Shown: in pieces, positions 54,022 to 61,888 of the stretch
Numbering within the stretch: position 1 is the first letter of the stretch
How the letters are laid out: each line of letters starts with the position of its first letter
Source of the DNA: Halorubrum hochsteinianum
GTDB taxonomy: Archaea > Halobacteriota > Halobacteria > Halobacteriales > Haloferacaceae
Direction of reading: 5' to 3'
NCBI RefSeq assembly: GCF_023702125.1
Contig: NZ_CP098415.1
Coordinates: 310,001 to 374,000 of the forward strand
Length of the DNA stretch: 64,000 nt
Made by a program: the position numbers and the translations under genes
The notes under the pieces: generated by a model
What the model was told of the DNA's origin: nothing
What the model saw: only the letters and a program-made list of their open reading frames with translations
The model's database searches: none

Positions 54022-54437
54022 TAGTTGAGTTCCTCCGTCGTCTTTCTGCTGGTCGCGCGGGGGCTGCGGGCCCAGCTGATTGCCCCCGACCGCCACGCCC
54101 AGACGAGTCCGACTGCGAGAACGCCGACGAACGCCAACATCGGCCACAGCAGGTCGGCCATCGGAACGCCGGCCTGGACGGCCGGGCGGTAGATGACCGC
54201 CCACGGGAACAGCAACACGGTCTCGATGTCGAACACGACGAACAACAGCGCGACCATGTAGTACTGGATGTTGAACCGGATCCGCGTCCCGCCCGTCGGG
54301 GTCTCGCCGGACTCGTAGGTGGTACTTTTGCCGGTCTCAGGCACGCTCGGACGGAGCAGCGCCGACACTGTCATCATCGCTATCGGGATGAGCAGGCCGA
54401 CGACCGCCAAGGCGCCAATCGCTATCCAATCGCTCAT
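54021..54437 (-). CDS. nuoA: NADH dehydrogenase-like complex I subunit A
   Basis: 138-residue three-helix subunit, first gene of the operon. YESGETPTGGTRIRFNIQYYMVALLFVVFDIETVLLFPWA is the NuoA loop-helix signature. It starts at ATG 54437 after a promoter region at about 54475-54485. The C-terminal tail is basic and haloarchaea-specific. Confidence 0.94.
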   Translation of the reverse strand: MSDWIAIGALAVVGLLIPIAMMTVSALLRPSVPETGKSTTYESGETPTGGTRIRFNIQYYMVALLFVVFDIETVLLFPWAVIYRPAVQAGVPMADLLWPMLAFVGVLAVGLVWAWRSGAISWARSPRATSRKTTEELN

Positions 54438-54474
54438 ATAGGTCTCCGTAACGTGCTGGGGTTTGGACCGCCCC

Positions 54475-54485
54475 CTCATAAGCGT
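54475..54485 (-). promoter_or_regulatory. promoter of the nuo operon
   Basis: CGCTTATGAGG on the minus strand, centred about 42 bases before the nuoA ATG, predicts a start near 54453 and a short leader. The CTTATG core is the same as in the 7S RNA promoter. Confidence 0.45.
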
Positions 54486-54591
54486 TGAGTCTTGTGCGTC
54501 CGGGGGCGTTCGGGCCGATGTCGGCAGTTCGCGGGAGATACGGGAACTACGGCGGCGGCCGCGGACGGACCCCGGAGCCGAACACGTTCCG

Positions 54592-55200
54592 TTACCGCTC
54601 GCGGAACCCGTCGACGCCGAGGTCGTGGAGATCGGCCGAGACGTCCGCGACGCCCGCCTTCTGCTCGTCGTGGAGGTCGACCAGTCGCTCGGCGACGGCG
54701 TCGTGCTCGCGCGCGAGCACCTGCGCGGCCGAGAGCGCGGCGTTGTACGACTTGCCGGCGTCGACCGCGACGATCGGCGCGCCAGTCGGCATGCCGATGA
54801 CGGAGTCCACCGACTTCTCCTGAACGGGCACCCCGATCACGGGGACGGGGTACGCGATCGACGCGGTCATGTTCGGCAGGTCGGCCGACTTCCCGCCCGC
54901 GCCGGCGAGTATCACGTCGAGGCCCCGCTCCGTCGCCGTCTCCCCGTACGCGTACATGAGTTCGGGGGTGCGGTGCGCCGAGACGACGTAGCTCTCGTAG
55001 GTGAACCGCGCGTCCGGCGGGTCGCCGAAGTCCGTCTGCTCCGCGAAGCCGAGGTCGTCGAGGGCGTCGTAGGCGTCTTCCATGACGGGGAGGTCGGAGT
55101 CCGACCCCATGATGATCCCCACGTCGGGGGTCGTGGTGCGGTCGGCGTCGGCCGCCGCTTCCGCTTCGAGCCGATCGATCAGGTCTTGTACCGTGGTCAC
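54592..55200 (-). CDS. purE: N5-carboxyaminoimidazole ribonucleotide mutase
   Basis: 202-residue purine biosynthesis enzyme that converts N5-CAIR, made by PurK, to CAIR. VGIIMGSDSDLPVMEDA, YVVSAHRTPELM (catalytic histidine) and GAGGKSADLPNMTAS are intact. An N-terminal extension of about 25 acidic residues and a C-terminal extension of 30 residues go beyond the usual 160-170. The GTG start at 55200 is 27 bases from a CCATATGG box (55222-55229), giving a leaderless mRNA. The partner purK lies beyond a hicBA pair on the other strand. Confidence 0.94.
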   Translation of the reverse strand: MTTVQDLIDRLEAEAAADADRTTTPDVGIIMGSDSDLPVMEDAYDALDDLGFAEQTDFGDPPDARFTYESYVVSAHRTPELMYAYGETATERGLDVILAGAGGKSADLPNMTASIAYPVPVIGVPVQEKSVDSVIGMPTGAPIVAVDAGKSYNAALSAAQVLAREHDAVAERLVDLHDEQKAGVADVSADLHDLGVDGFRER

Positions 55201-55330
55201 GGTCGAGCGTTCGGCGGAGAGCCATATGGAACTCCCGGATGCGGCGAGCGTGGACCACCGTTACCCGGTATCGAGAGGTCGGTTCGAGGACGGCCGAAGC
55301 TGTCGAAGTCGTTACACCGGTTTCGCCGAA

Positions 55331-55340
55331 ACCTTATCAA
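55331..55340 (+). promoter_or_regulatory. TATA box of the hicBA pair
   Basis: ACCTTATCAA, centred about 28 bases before the hicB ATG at 55363, is the spacing of a leaderless transcript. The 160-base divergent gap also holds the purE promoter. Confidence 0.5.
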
Positions 55341-55362
55341 CGGAATCGCCCAACTAGATATC

Positions 55363-55632
55363 ATGGCAAGTTCCGCTCGCGAGGGCGACCCACGCGAAGA
55401 CGAGATCCGTCTCTGGCGCGAGGGGGACGGGTGGGTCGCGACCGACGTCGAGACCGGCGTCACGACGCAGGGGTCCACTCGCGACGAGGCGCTGACGAAC
55501 CTCGACGACGCGGTGGCGCTCCGTCGCGACGAGGCCGGGCAGGGGCCAACCGACGAGGAACTCCGGGAGTTCGGGATCGATCCCGACGCGAACGAGACGG
55601 GCGACGACGCGCCGCCGGACGTTCTCGAATAG
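55363..55632 (+). CDS. hicB: HicB-like antitoxin
   Basis: 89-residue acidic protein with a partial RNase-H-like HicB fold: EIRLWREGDGWVATDVETGVTTQGSTRDEALTNLDDAV is its core, seen as the GWVATDVETGVTTQG strand pair then the EALTNLDDAVAL helix. An acidic tail takes the place of a DNA-binding C-terminus. It would bind and neutralise HicA and may repress the pair. HicA starts one base after its stop. Antitoxin-first order is opposite to the classic hicAB order. Confidence 0.8.
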   Translation: MASSAREGDPREDEIRLWREGDGWVATDVETGVTTQGSTRDEALTNLDDAVALRRDEAGQGPTDEELREFGIDPDANETGDDAPPDVLE

Positions 55633-55633
55633 C

Positions 55634-55885
55634 GTGGCTCGGCGACAGTTCTCGGGACGAGAAGTCGTTAGAGTTCTCGTCAACGAAGGGGGATTCGAGT
55701 GGCGTCGCACCACCGGGGACCACGCGCAGTTGTACTACGAACACCCGACGAACGAGTCCGATCGTCGACGGGTGACGGTCCCGCTACACGACGAACTTCG
55801 CATCGGGACCCTCAGGAGCGTCGCAGACGACGCGGGCGCAAAGGACTTCGAAGCGTTCTGCGACTGGATCGACCGTCACGCGTGA
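55634..55885 (+). CDS. hicA: HicA-like mRNA interferase toxin
   Basis: 83-residue double-stranded-RNA-binding-fold protein. The family signature is SGREVVRVLVNEGGFEWRRT with catalytic H30 in TTGDHAQLYYEHP, followed by VTVPLHDELRIGTLRSVADD. HicA cleaves mRNA at translation initiation when HicB is degraded. GTG 55634 sits one base after hicB, showing a translationally coupled pair. The active-site histidine is present, so the toxin looks functional. It converges on purK, with 15 bases between the stops. Confidence 0.85.
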   Translation: MARRQFSGREVVRVLVNEGGFEWRRTTGDHAQLYYEHPTNESDRRRVTVPLHDELRIGTLRSVADDAGAKDFEAFCDWIDRHA

Positions 55886-55900
55886 CCGGGGCGTCCGCGG

Positions 55901-57079
55901 CTACGCTTCGAACGTCAGCCCGTCCCGCAGCTCCCGCGCCCGGTCGAGCAGCGCGTCGCGTTCGTCGACCGAGACCGCGCCCGGGTCCGACTGGGCGTCC
56001 GTCACCGTGAGGTGGCCCATCTTCCGGAGCGGGTACACGTCCGCTTTCCCGTACCAGTGGAGGTCGGCGTCGGGCGCACCGAGGACGGTCTCGACGTTCC
56101 GGAGCGTCGCGGGTTCGGTTTCGTCGACATCTCCGAGCACGTTCGCGGTGACCGCGGGCGCGACGAGGTCGGTCGGGCCGAGCGGCCAGCCGAGGACCGC
56201 GCGGACGTGGTTCTCGAACTGCGAGGTGCGCGCGCCCTCGATCGTCCAGTGGCCGGAGTTGTGCGGGCGCGGCGCGATCTCGTTGACCAGCACGTCGCCG
56301 TCGCGCGTCTCGAACAGCTCGATCCCGAAGACGCCGCGGCCGTCGAGCACGTCCAGCACGTCGCGGGCGACCGACTCGGCCTCGGCGACGACCGCGTCGT
56401 CGGCGCGGGCGGGGGCGACGCTCTCGCGGAGGATCTCCTCGCGGTGGACCGTCTCCGTGACGGGGTACGTCCGGGTCTCGCCGTCGGCCCCCTTCAGCCC
56501 CATCACCGCGATCTCGCGCTCGAAGTCGAGGAACTCCTCGGCCATCGCGGCCCCGCCGACCTCGTCGAGCGCGGCCGCGGCCGCGTCCGGCGTCTCCACG
56601 GGGACGTTTCCGCGGCCGTCGTAGCCGCCCTCGCGGGCCTTCAGCATGACGCCGCCGAACTCCTCGACGACGCGTTCGAGCCCCTCGGGGGTCGCGACCG
56701 CGACGAACTCGGGAACGGGGATCCCCGCGTCCGCGAGCGCCTCCTTCTGGACCAGCTTGTCCTGAATGGTCTCCAGCGTTTCGGGGTCGGGATGGACCGG
56801 CACGCCGTGCGCCTCGCTCGCGGCCGCGAGGACGTCCGGGTCGGCGAGTTCGATCTCGAACGTCAGGGCGTCGACGCGACTCGCGAGGTCGCCGATCGCG
56901 TCCGCGTCGTCGAAGTCGGCGACGATCTGGTCGGCCGCGACGGTCGCCGCCGGACAGTCGGGCGTCGGGTCCAACACGACGAGGTCGACGCCGAGCGGCG
57001 AGGCGGCCTCGGCCAGCATCCGGCCGAGCTGTCCGCCCCCGACGACCCCGAGCGTCGGTCCCGGCAGAGTGATCGACAT
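55901..57079 (-). CDS. purK: N5-carboxyaminoimidazole ribonucleotide synthase
   Basis: 392-residue ATP-grasp enzyme forming N5-CAIR from AIR, bicarbonate and ATP. LGVVGGGQLGRMLAEAA is the N-terminal Rossmann start, VMLKAREGGYDGRGN the ATP-grasp lysine/glycine loop, and FGIELFETRDGDVLVNEIAPRPHNSGHWTIE the metal-binding glutamate and asparagine. ATG 57079 is about 27 bases from ACTTATTCACC (near 57106), a TATA box. It supplies substrate to PurE but is separated from purE by hicBA in the opposite direction. Confidence 0.95.
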   Translation of the reverse strand: MSITLPGPTLGVVGGGQLGRMLAEAASPLGVDLVVLDPTPDCPAATVAADQIVADFDDADAIGDLASRVDALTFEIELADPDVLAAASEAHGVPVHPDPETLETIQDKLVQKEALADAGIPVPEFVAVATPEGLERVVEEFGGVMLKAREGGYDGRGNVPVETPDAAAAALDEVGGAAMAEEFLDFEREIAVMGLKGADGETRTYPVTETVHREEILRESVAPARADDAVVAEAESVARDVLDVLDGRGVFGIELFETRDGDVLVNEIAPRPHNSGHWTIEGARTSQFENHVRAVLGWPLGPTDLVAPAVTANVLGDVDETEPATLRNVETVLGAPDADLHWYGKADVYPLRKMGHLTVTDAQSDPGAVSVDERDALLDRARELRDGLTFEA

Positions 57080-57202
57080 GTGGGAGCCAGTACTGGACAC
57101 CGGTGAATAAGTATTACCAAAACCAGCAGCGAATACGCACAAACGCGGATCGATCTCCCTGAACAAGGCGAGAAAGCCGTCGTCGGGATTCCCGTTGCCG
57201 GA

Positions 57203-58750
57203 CTACTCCCGACGCAACAGCAGGGACCCGCCGACCACGACGAGGAGTAGGCTCACGAGGCCGACCACCTGCGTGAGGCCGATTCCGAACCCCTCCAGCG
57301 GCGAGCCGCCGTCGCCGGGGCCGTCGGCGTCGCCCGCGCCGCCGCCCGACGGGTCGGCACCCTCGGTCGACTCCCCGTCGGAAGCCGTCTGTTCGACGAC
57401 GGAGACGGTCCCGACCTCGGTCGGGCCGACGGCGACCTCGTACTCGCCGGGCTCGGGGAACTGCGGCGTGAACGTGACGCGTCGGGTCGCGTCAGCGGGG
57501 ACGGTTATCGTCCGGTCGTCCACGAGTTCGTCGTTTATCCGGAGGTCGACGTTCGTCGTCCCCTCGGCGTCGCCGGCGTTCCGCAGTTCGACGGCCACCT
57601 CCGTCGCGCGCTCCGGTGCCACCTCCTCGGCCCCGAGCGAGGCGTCCGCGACCGTCACGTCGGACTGCGGGCCGCCGACGGCGAAGTACGAGAACCCGGG
57701 CGTCTCGGCGACGTAGCTCCCGTCGCCCTCGTAGGTCGTCGGCAGCTCGCGCCACTGGTCGTTGGCGTAGCGGTACAGCGCGACCTCCTCGGGCGATTCG
57801 GCGTCGGAGAACGCCGACATGTCCGCCTCGAAGCGGATCTCCGCGCTCTCGACCGCGTCGGACTCGAACGTGTCCGAGGAGATCTCGAACGCCGACACGG
57901 TCTCCGCGTTCCCGTGACCGCGCACGTCGTCCGGGATCTCGGAGGGCTCCATCGGCGTCACGTCGAGATCGAACGAGAGAATGTCGGACGACGCGGCGAC
58001 CGACAGGGCCGAGAGCGTCGCGTTCGACGACGCCACCGCCCCGCTCGGGAGGTCCGCCTCGACGACCTCGCCGGCGTCGACGCTCGCCGCGCTGAGCGTC
58101 GCGGTGTCGTTCGCCATCTCGACCGACGCGGCCGTCGTCTCGACGGTGTCGCCGCTCGGCGGCGGCGCGACGGCACCGCCGCCGCCGGTGTCGGCGGTGT
58201 CGCCGCCGTCGCTTCCGTCGCCGCCGTCCGAACCGCCGCCGCTTCCGTCGCCGCCGTCCGAACCGCTGTCGCTTCCGTCGCCGCCGTCCGAACCGCCGTC
58301 GCTTCCGTCTCCGCCGTCGGAGCCGCCGCCGCTTCCGTCTCCGCCGTCGCTTCCCTCGCCGACCGTGAGGTCGACGCGCCGGACCTCGCCCGGTTCCCAC
58401 TCGACCGGCTCGTCCGTCTCGGCCACCTCGCCGTTGACGCGGAACTCGACGGTCGCACCGACGTCGTCGCTCGTCCCTTCGACGACGAGTTTCTGGTCGA
58501 ACGCGGACGATCCGCCGTACGCGCCGGACTGCGTCGTGGTGAGGCTCCCGCGCCGCTCGCCGCCCACGTGCGCGGTGATCTCGACGCCCTCGGGGGCCGG
58601 CTCCCCGTCGACGGTCACGTCGCCGAAGTAGGCCGCGGGCGTCGGCGGCGGTCCGTCCTGCGCGACGGCCGCGGGCGCGACGGCGACCGCGGAGACGACC
58701 AGTAGCGATGCGACGAGGACCGCGATCGGTGTCGAGCGTGTTCGTGTCAT
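57203..58750 (-). CDS. surface protein of the PGF-pre-PGF type with Ser/Asp/Gly-rich linker
   Basis: 515-residue exported protein: a signal peptide (MTRTRSTPIAVLVASLLVV...AQDG), a beta domain to about residue 130, then a low-complexity linker of about 65 residues built from repeats of GSDGGDGSDGG and related units (plus-strand 58180-58355). After that comes a PGF-pre-PGF-like domain (LSFDLDVTPMEPSE, EISSDTFESDAVESAEIRFE, EVALYRYANDQWRELPT, PGFSYFAVGG), then a CARDB-like adhesion domain and a C-terminal helix TQVVGLVSLLLVVVGGSLLL with RRE. The tail is a plain transmembrane anchor, not a clear PGF-CTERM. Function unknown. Confidence 0.82.
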   Translation of the reverse strand: MTRTRSTPIAVLVASLLVVSAVAVAPAAVAQDGPPPTPAAYFGDVTVDGEPAPEGVEITAHVGGERRGSLTTTQSGAYGGSSAFDQKLVVEGTSDDVGATVEFRVNGEVAETDEPVEWEPGEVRRVDLTVGEGSDGGDGSGGGSDGGDGSDGGSDGGDGSDSGSDGGDGSGGGSDGGDGSDGGDTADTGGGGAVAPPPSGDTVETTAASVEMANDTATLSAASVDAGEVVEADLPSGAVASSNATLSALSVAASSDILSFDLDVTPMEPSEIPDDVRGHGNAETVSAFEISSDTFESDAVESAEIRFEADMSAFSDAESPEEVALYRYANDQWRELPTTYEGDGSYVAETPGFSYFAVGGPQSDVTVADASLGAEEVAPERATEVAVELRNAGDAEGTTNVDLRINDELVDDRTITVPADATRRVTFTPQFPEPGEYEVAVGPTEVGTVSVVEQTASDGESTEGADPSGGGAGDADGPGDGGSPLEGFGIGLTQVVGLVSLLLVVVGGSLLLRRE

Positions 58751-59083
58751 GAGGGAACGTCCCACACCGGTTCGAACGGGGCGACCCGAGCGGGGACGCC
58801 CGGACGTTGCGGGGGAGGGACGCCCGACAGCAGGGTTCCGGTGTAAGTAGTTATTAACCGATTGCTACGACGGATTACCGGACCGGGACGCGGGGTAACG
58901 GGTCGTTTCGGCGGGCGGCGACGCCGCGGCGTCTGCGGGATCCGCGACGCTTGCGACGCGAAGCGAGAGCGGCGGACGGTCGCGAGGGGAGGTCGACCGA
59001 GACCGAACGAGGGCGCGAACAATCCCTCATGTTCGCAAGCATATCGGCTAATACATTAGACCGGGGTGGCCGTACGGGATGTC
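58751..59083. promoter_or_regulatory. 333-base divergent gap
   Basis: No gene is seen. GTTAATAAC at about 58852-58860 (minus strand) could be the TATA box of the surface protein with a leader of about 75 bases. CTAAT-AC-ATTAG at 59048-59059 is a palindromic TATA region about 30 bases before the ATG at 59084. The middle is GC-rich and featureless. Confidence 0.45.
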
Positions 59084-59821
59084 ATGTTACCAATAGGCAC
59101 GGATGGGGCGGGCGGCCGGAACCCCCGCTGTCGCCCCGACGGCGGCGACGGTGACGCCGGTGGCGGCGGCGGTAGTGCCGGCGGCGAAGGCGACGTCGGC
59201 GGGATCGGTGGTGGCGACGCGGACGAACCGGGGCCGCGTGCGCGGAACGGAACGCTCGGTCCGGGCGGGTCGGATCGGGTCGTCGAGCGCGGCGACCTCC
59301 TCGAAATCCTCGGGAACCGGCGACGGCGGCTGCTGTGGGCGCTGCTCCACCGCCGCGACGGCCCCGTCGACCTCGCCGACGCGTCCCGGGAGGTCGCGGC
59401 CCGGGAACGCGGGGTCGACCCGGCCGCCGTCACGAGCGAGGAGCGCAAGAGCGTGTACGCGTCGCTGTACCAGCACCACTGCCCGGTGATGAGCGAGGCG
59501 GGCGCGGTCGCGTTCGATCGCGAGGAGTCGACCGTCGAGGCGGTCCCCGCCGCCGAGCGACAGCGGTTCCTCGATCTGGCGATCGACTCGAGGGCGGTCG
59601 CGCGGGCGGTCGCCGGCGCGCTCGCGGCCGTCACGGGCGTCGTCGGCGTCGGGTGGGCGCTCGGCGCGCCGGTGCTCGGTTCGCTCACCCCGACCGAGTT
59701 CGGAGCCGTCGTCGGGGTGAGCGTCGCGGTCTCCGTTACCGCCTACGCGGCGGTCGTCTCCCGCAGATACCCGGTCCGCCTCGGCGACCTCCTGAGCGCC
59801 GCGGACGGGACGGACCGGTGA
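59084..59821 (+). CDS. DUF7344-like winged-helix protein with two membrane helices
   Basis: 245-residue haloarchaeal protein. Residues 1-55 are a glycine/acidic low-complexity head. Residues about 65-150 form a winged-helix domain of the DUF7344 kind (LLEILGNRRRRLLWALLH, LADASREVAARE, RKSVYASLYQHHCPVMSEAG). Two hydrophobic helices follow (about 170-192 and 203-222), tethering it to the membrane. A membrane-bound transcription regulator is an inference. ATG 59084 fits the TATA spacing; an upstream in-frame GTG at 59066 is the alternative. The stop is one base from the convergent gene ending at 59823. Confidence 0.72.
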   Translation: MLPIGTDGAGGRNPRCRPDGGDGDAGGGGGSAGGEGDVGGIGGGDADEPGPRARNGTLGPGGSDRVVERGDLLEILGNRRRRLLWALLHRRDGPVDLADASREVAARERGVDPAAVTSEERKSVYASLYQHHCPVMSEAGAVAFDREESTVEAVPAAERQRFLDLAIDSRAVARAVAGALAAVTGVVGVGWALGAPVLGSLTPTEFGAVVGVSVAVSVTAYAAVVSRRYPVRLGDLLSAADGTDR

Positions 59822-59822
59822 C

Positions 59823-60557
59823 TCAGACGGATATCCTCCGGAGGTCGGCTTCGAGGCCGTCGACGAACTCGTTGTACGCCTCGACGAACCCGCGGAACCG
59901 GTCCGCGTACTCCCGCACGTCGGCCGCTGAGGGGGACTCGTACTGCGACAGGAGGTACAGTCCGCCCGAGCCGCCGATCCGGAGGTACGAGACCGCCCCC
60001 TCGTCGTACTTCAACTCCCAGCGGTCGCCCGCGACGCGGGCCGTGAACGTCCCGTAGTCGTCGCTCTCGTACCGGTACACCTCCCCGGCGATGACCGCGC
60101 AGGTGTCGCGGATCTCGTCGAGGACGCGGTCGCGCTCGGCCACCACGCCGTCGGTGGTCGCCGGCTCGGGGAAGTCGGCGCTCACGCCGTCGAGGACGCC
60201 GGACAGCGACGCGACGTAGTCGTTCCACGCCGCCACGAACGCGGCGTAGTCGTCGAGGGCGTCGGCCAGGTCGTCCGGCTCGGGCGGCTGCTTCGTCGAT
60301 ATCACGTACGTGTCCGAACCGGAGTTCGGCGAGAACAGGAGGAACTCCAGTTCGCCGGCCTCGTGTTTCACCGTCCACTCGCCGCCGGGCGTCGAGAGGG
60401 TCTCGCGGCCGTAGTCGCCCCCCTGAAGCGTCGCGAGCTGGTAGGCGATCCGACCGGCGTGGTCGCGGACGGCCGCGAGGAGGTCGTCGCGGCGCTCCGC
60501 CACCGCCGCGGCGTCGCGGACGTCGACGTCGATCCCGAGGTCTGCCTGCGTCGTCAC
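59823..60557 (-). CDS. internally duplicated haloarchaeal protein of unknown function
   Basis: 244-residue soluble protein made of two similar halves. Segments about 47-118 and 166-236 align: DYGRETLSTPGGEWTVKHE with DYGTFTARVAGDRWELKYD, then FLLFSPNSGSDTYVIST with YLRIGGSGGLYLLSQ, then AFVAAWNDYVASL with GFVEAYNEFVDGL. Each half is a beta-sheet followed by a helix pair, an arrangement that could form a pseudo-dimer. No catalytic residues are conserved between the halves. GTG start at 60557. It shares the strand and an 80-base gap with the CetZ-like gene. Confidence 0.72.
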   Translation of the reverse strand: MTTQADLGIDVDVRDAAAVAERRDDLLAAVRDHAGRIAYQLATLQGGDYGRETLSTPGGEWTVKHEAGELEFLLFSPNSGSDTYVISTKQPPEPDDLADALDDYAAFVAAWNDYVASLSGVLDGVSADFPEPATTDGVVAERDRVLDEIRDTCAVIAGEVYRYESDDYGTFTARVAGDRWELKYDEGAVSYLRIGGSGGLYLLSQYESPSAADVREYADRFRGFVEAYNEFVDGLEADLRRISV

Positions 60558-60637
60558 GGTCTTACTGGGCGCGCCACGGGGTTAATCGGTTCGGGTAGAC
60601 GAGGCCGCGCCCCTCCCGGCGTTCGCGTGAGGGGCCG

Positions 60638-61804
60638 TCACCGGATCGTCTCGCGGATCTCGCGGAGTCGCTCCGGCTCGTCGACGCCCGACCGGACGAC
60701 GACCGCGGAGACCGCGTCGCCGCCGGGGACCGGCGCGTCGCCGCTCAGTATCGCGTCCGAACCAGCTTCCCCGGCGAGCCAGCGCCGCCCGTCGGCGATC
60801 GCCTCCCGGTTGAGCCACGGGGGCGGGCCGCCGACCACGAGCAGCGTCCGGTCGGCCCGCCCGTCGGGGACCTCGACCGTGTTCTTCCCGCGGGCCGCCT
60901 TCCGGATGACCGTCTCGATGGCCGACACCGCCGCGCTCGTGTCCACCTCCGCCGGCTCCGAGGAGCCGAACAGCCCGAGACCGAAGCGGGACCCGCCCTC
61001 GGGGGACTCCACCGCCTGCGTCGCGTGGCCGATCGCCGCGATCTCGCCGTCGCTGCCCACCGCCCGGGCGACGTCGCTCGCGTCGAGCACCTGCTGCGGG
61101 GTCTCCGTCCCCTCCGGCGTCTCGCCGGCTCCGAACAGCGCCGCGATCCGCTCGGCGGCGACCCCGTTGAGCCGGTCGCGGGCCCCGCCGAGCGTCTCGC
61201 CGGGGCGGAGCCACGCCGCGTTGTCGAACGGGAACACCGCCGCGCAGCGGTCCGACAGCGCGTCGAGGGTCCGCGCCGCGTTGCGCTCGGCCAGCGGGCG
61301 GTGCGGCGTCGCCGGCTCAGCCTCGGTCCCCGGCGCGGCGCTCCCGGCCGCCGCGCTCGTCGCCCCCTCGCCGTCCGGTTCCTCGGTCTCGCTCGGGGTC
61401 GGGAGGAACCCGAACGCGTAGACTGGGGCGTCGTAGAGCCGCGAGAGCTCCTCGGCGAGCGCGGGCGCAGCGCCCGCGCCGGCCGCGCCGCCGAGCCCGA
61501 CGACGATCAGGAACGCCTCCGCGAGCGACGGCCGCTGATCGTCCATCTCCCTGCCGAGTTCGCTCGCGTGCGCGTCGCCGAGGCGGCGTCCCGCGTGGAG
61601 GTCGCCGCCGAGTCCATCCCCGCCCGCCGCGTCGCCGAAGCGGTACCGGCGCTCCTCGCCGAGCGCGTTGAGCGCCCCCAGCGCGTCCATGTCGGAGTCG
61701 AACGCCTTGACGCCCGCGAGGAACGGGTCGTCGTCGTGGTCGGCGGCGAGCCGGTCGGCGATCCGCACCCCGGCCCCGCCGAGGCCGATGACGTGTAGTC
61801 GCAT
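60638..61804 (-). CDS. divergent CetZ/FtsZ-superfamily tubulin-like protein
   Basis: 388-residue member of the tubulin superfamily. The N-terminal HVIGLGGAGVRIADRLA is the Rossmann-like opening, and NAARTLDALSDRCAAVFPFDNAAW matches the CetZ mid-domain. The signature loop expected as GGGTGSG reads GGAAGAGAAP at residues 105-114, lacking the threonine, and the T7 region (RLNGVAAERIAAL) lacks the catalytic acidic residue. It could still bind nucleotide but may not hydrolyse it normally. An acidic insertion sits near residues 130-170. Haloarchaeal CetZ proteins govern cell shape and motility; the role of this divergent form is unknown. ATG 61804. Confidence 0.75.
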   Translation of the reverse strand: MRLHVIGLGGAGVRIADRLAADHDDDPFLAGVKAFDSDMDALGALNALGEERRYRFGDAAGGDGLGGDLHAGRRLGDAHASELGREMDDQRPSLAEAFLIVVGLGGAAGAGAAPALAEELSRLYDAPVYAFGFLPTPSETEEPDGEGATSAAAGSAAPGTEAEPATPHRPLAERNAARTLDALSDRCAAVFPFDNAAWLRPGETLGGARDRLNGVAAERIAALFGAGETPEGTETPQQVLDASDVARAVGSDGEIAAIGHATQAVESPEGGSRFGLGLFGSSEPAEVDTSAAVSAIETVIRKAARGKNTVEVPDGRADRTLLVVGGPPPWLNREAIADGRRWLAGEAGSDAILSGDAPVPGGDAVSAVVVRSGVDEPERLREIRETIR

Positions 61805-61888
61805 ACGTCGCCGGTCGGCGAGCGGGGATATATGACTTCGGCTCGCCGCGAGCGAGGGTCGAGAGCGACGAGGATCACTCGCCACGGA

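Noticed and set aside
58180-58355. Possible CRISPR array
   Set aside because: The repeats are in frame inside a surface-protein gene and encode a Ser/Asp/Gly linker; there are no unique spacers of constant length.
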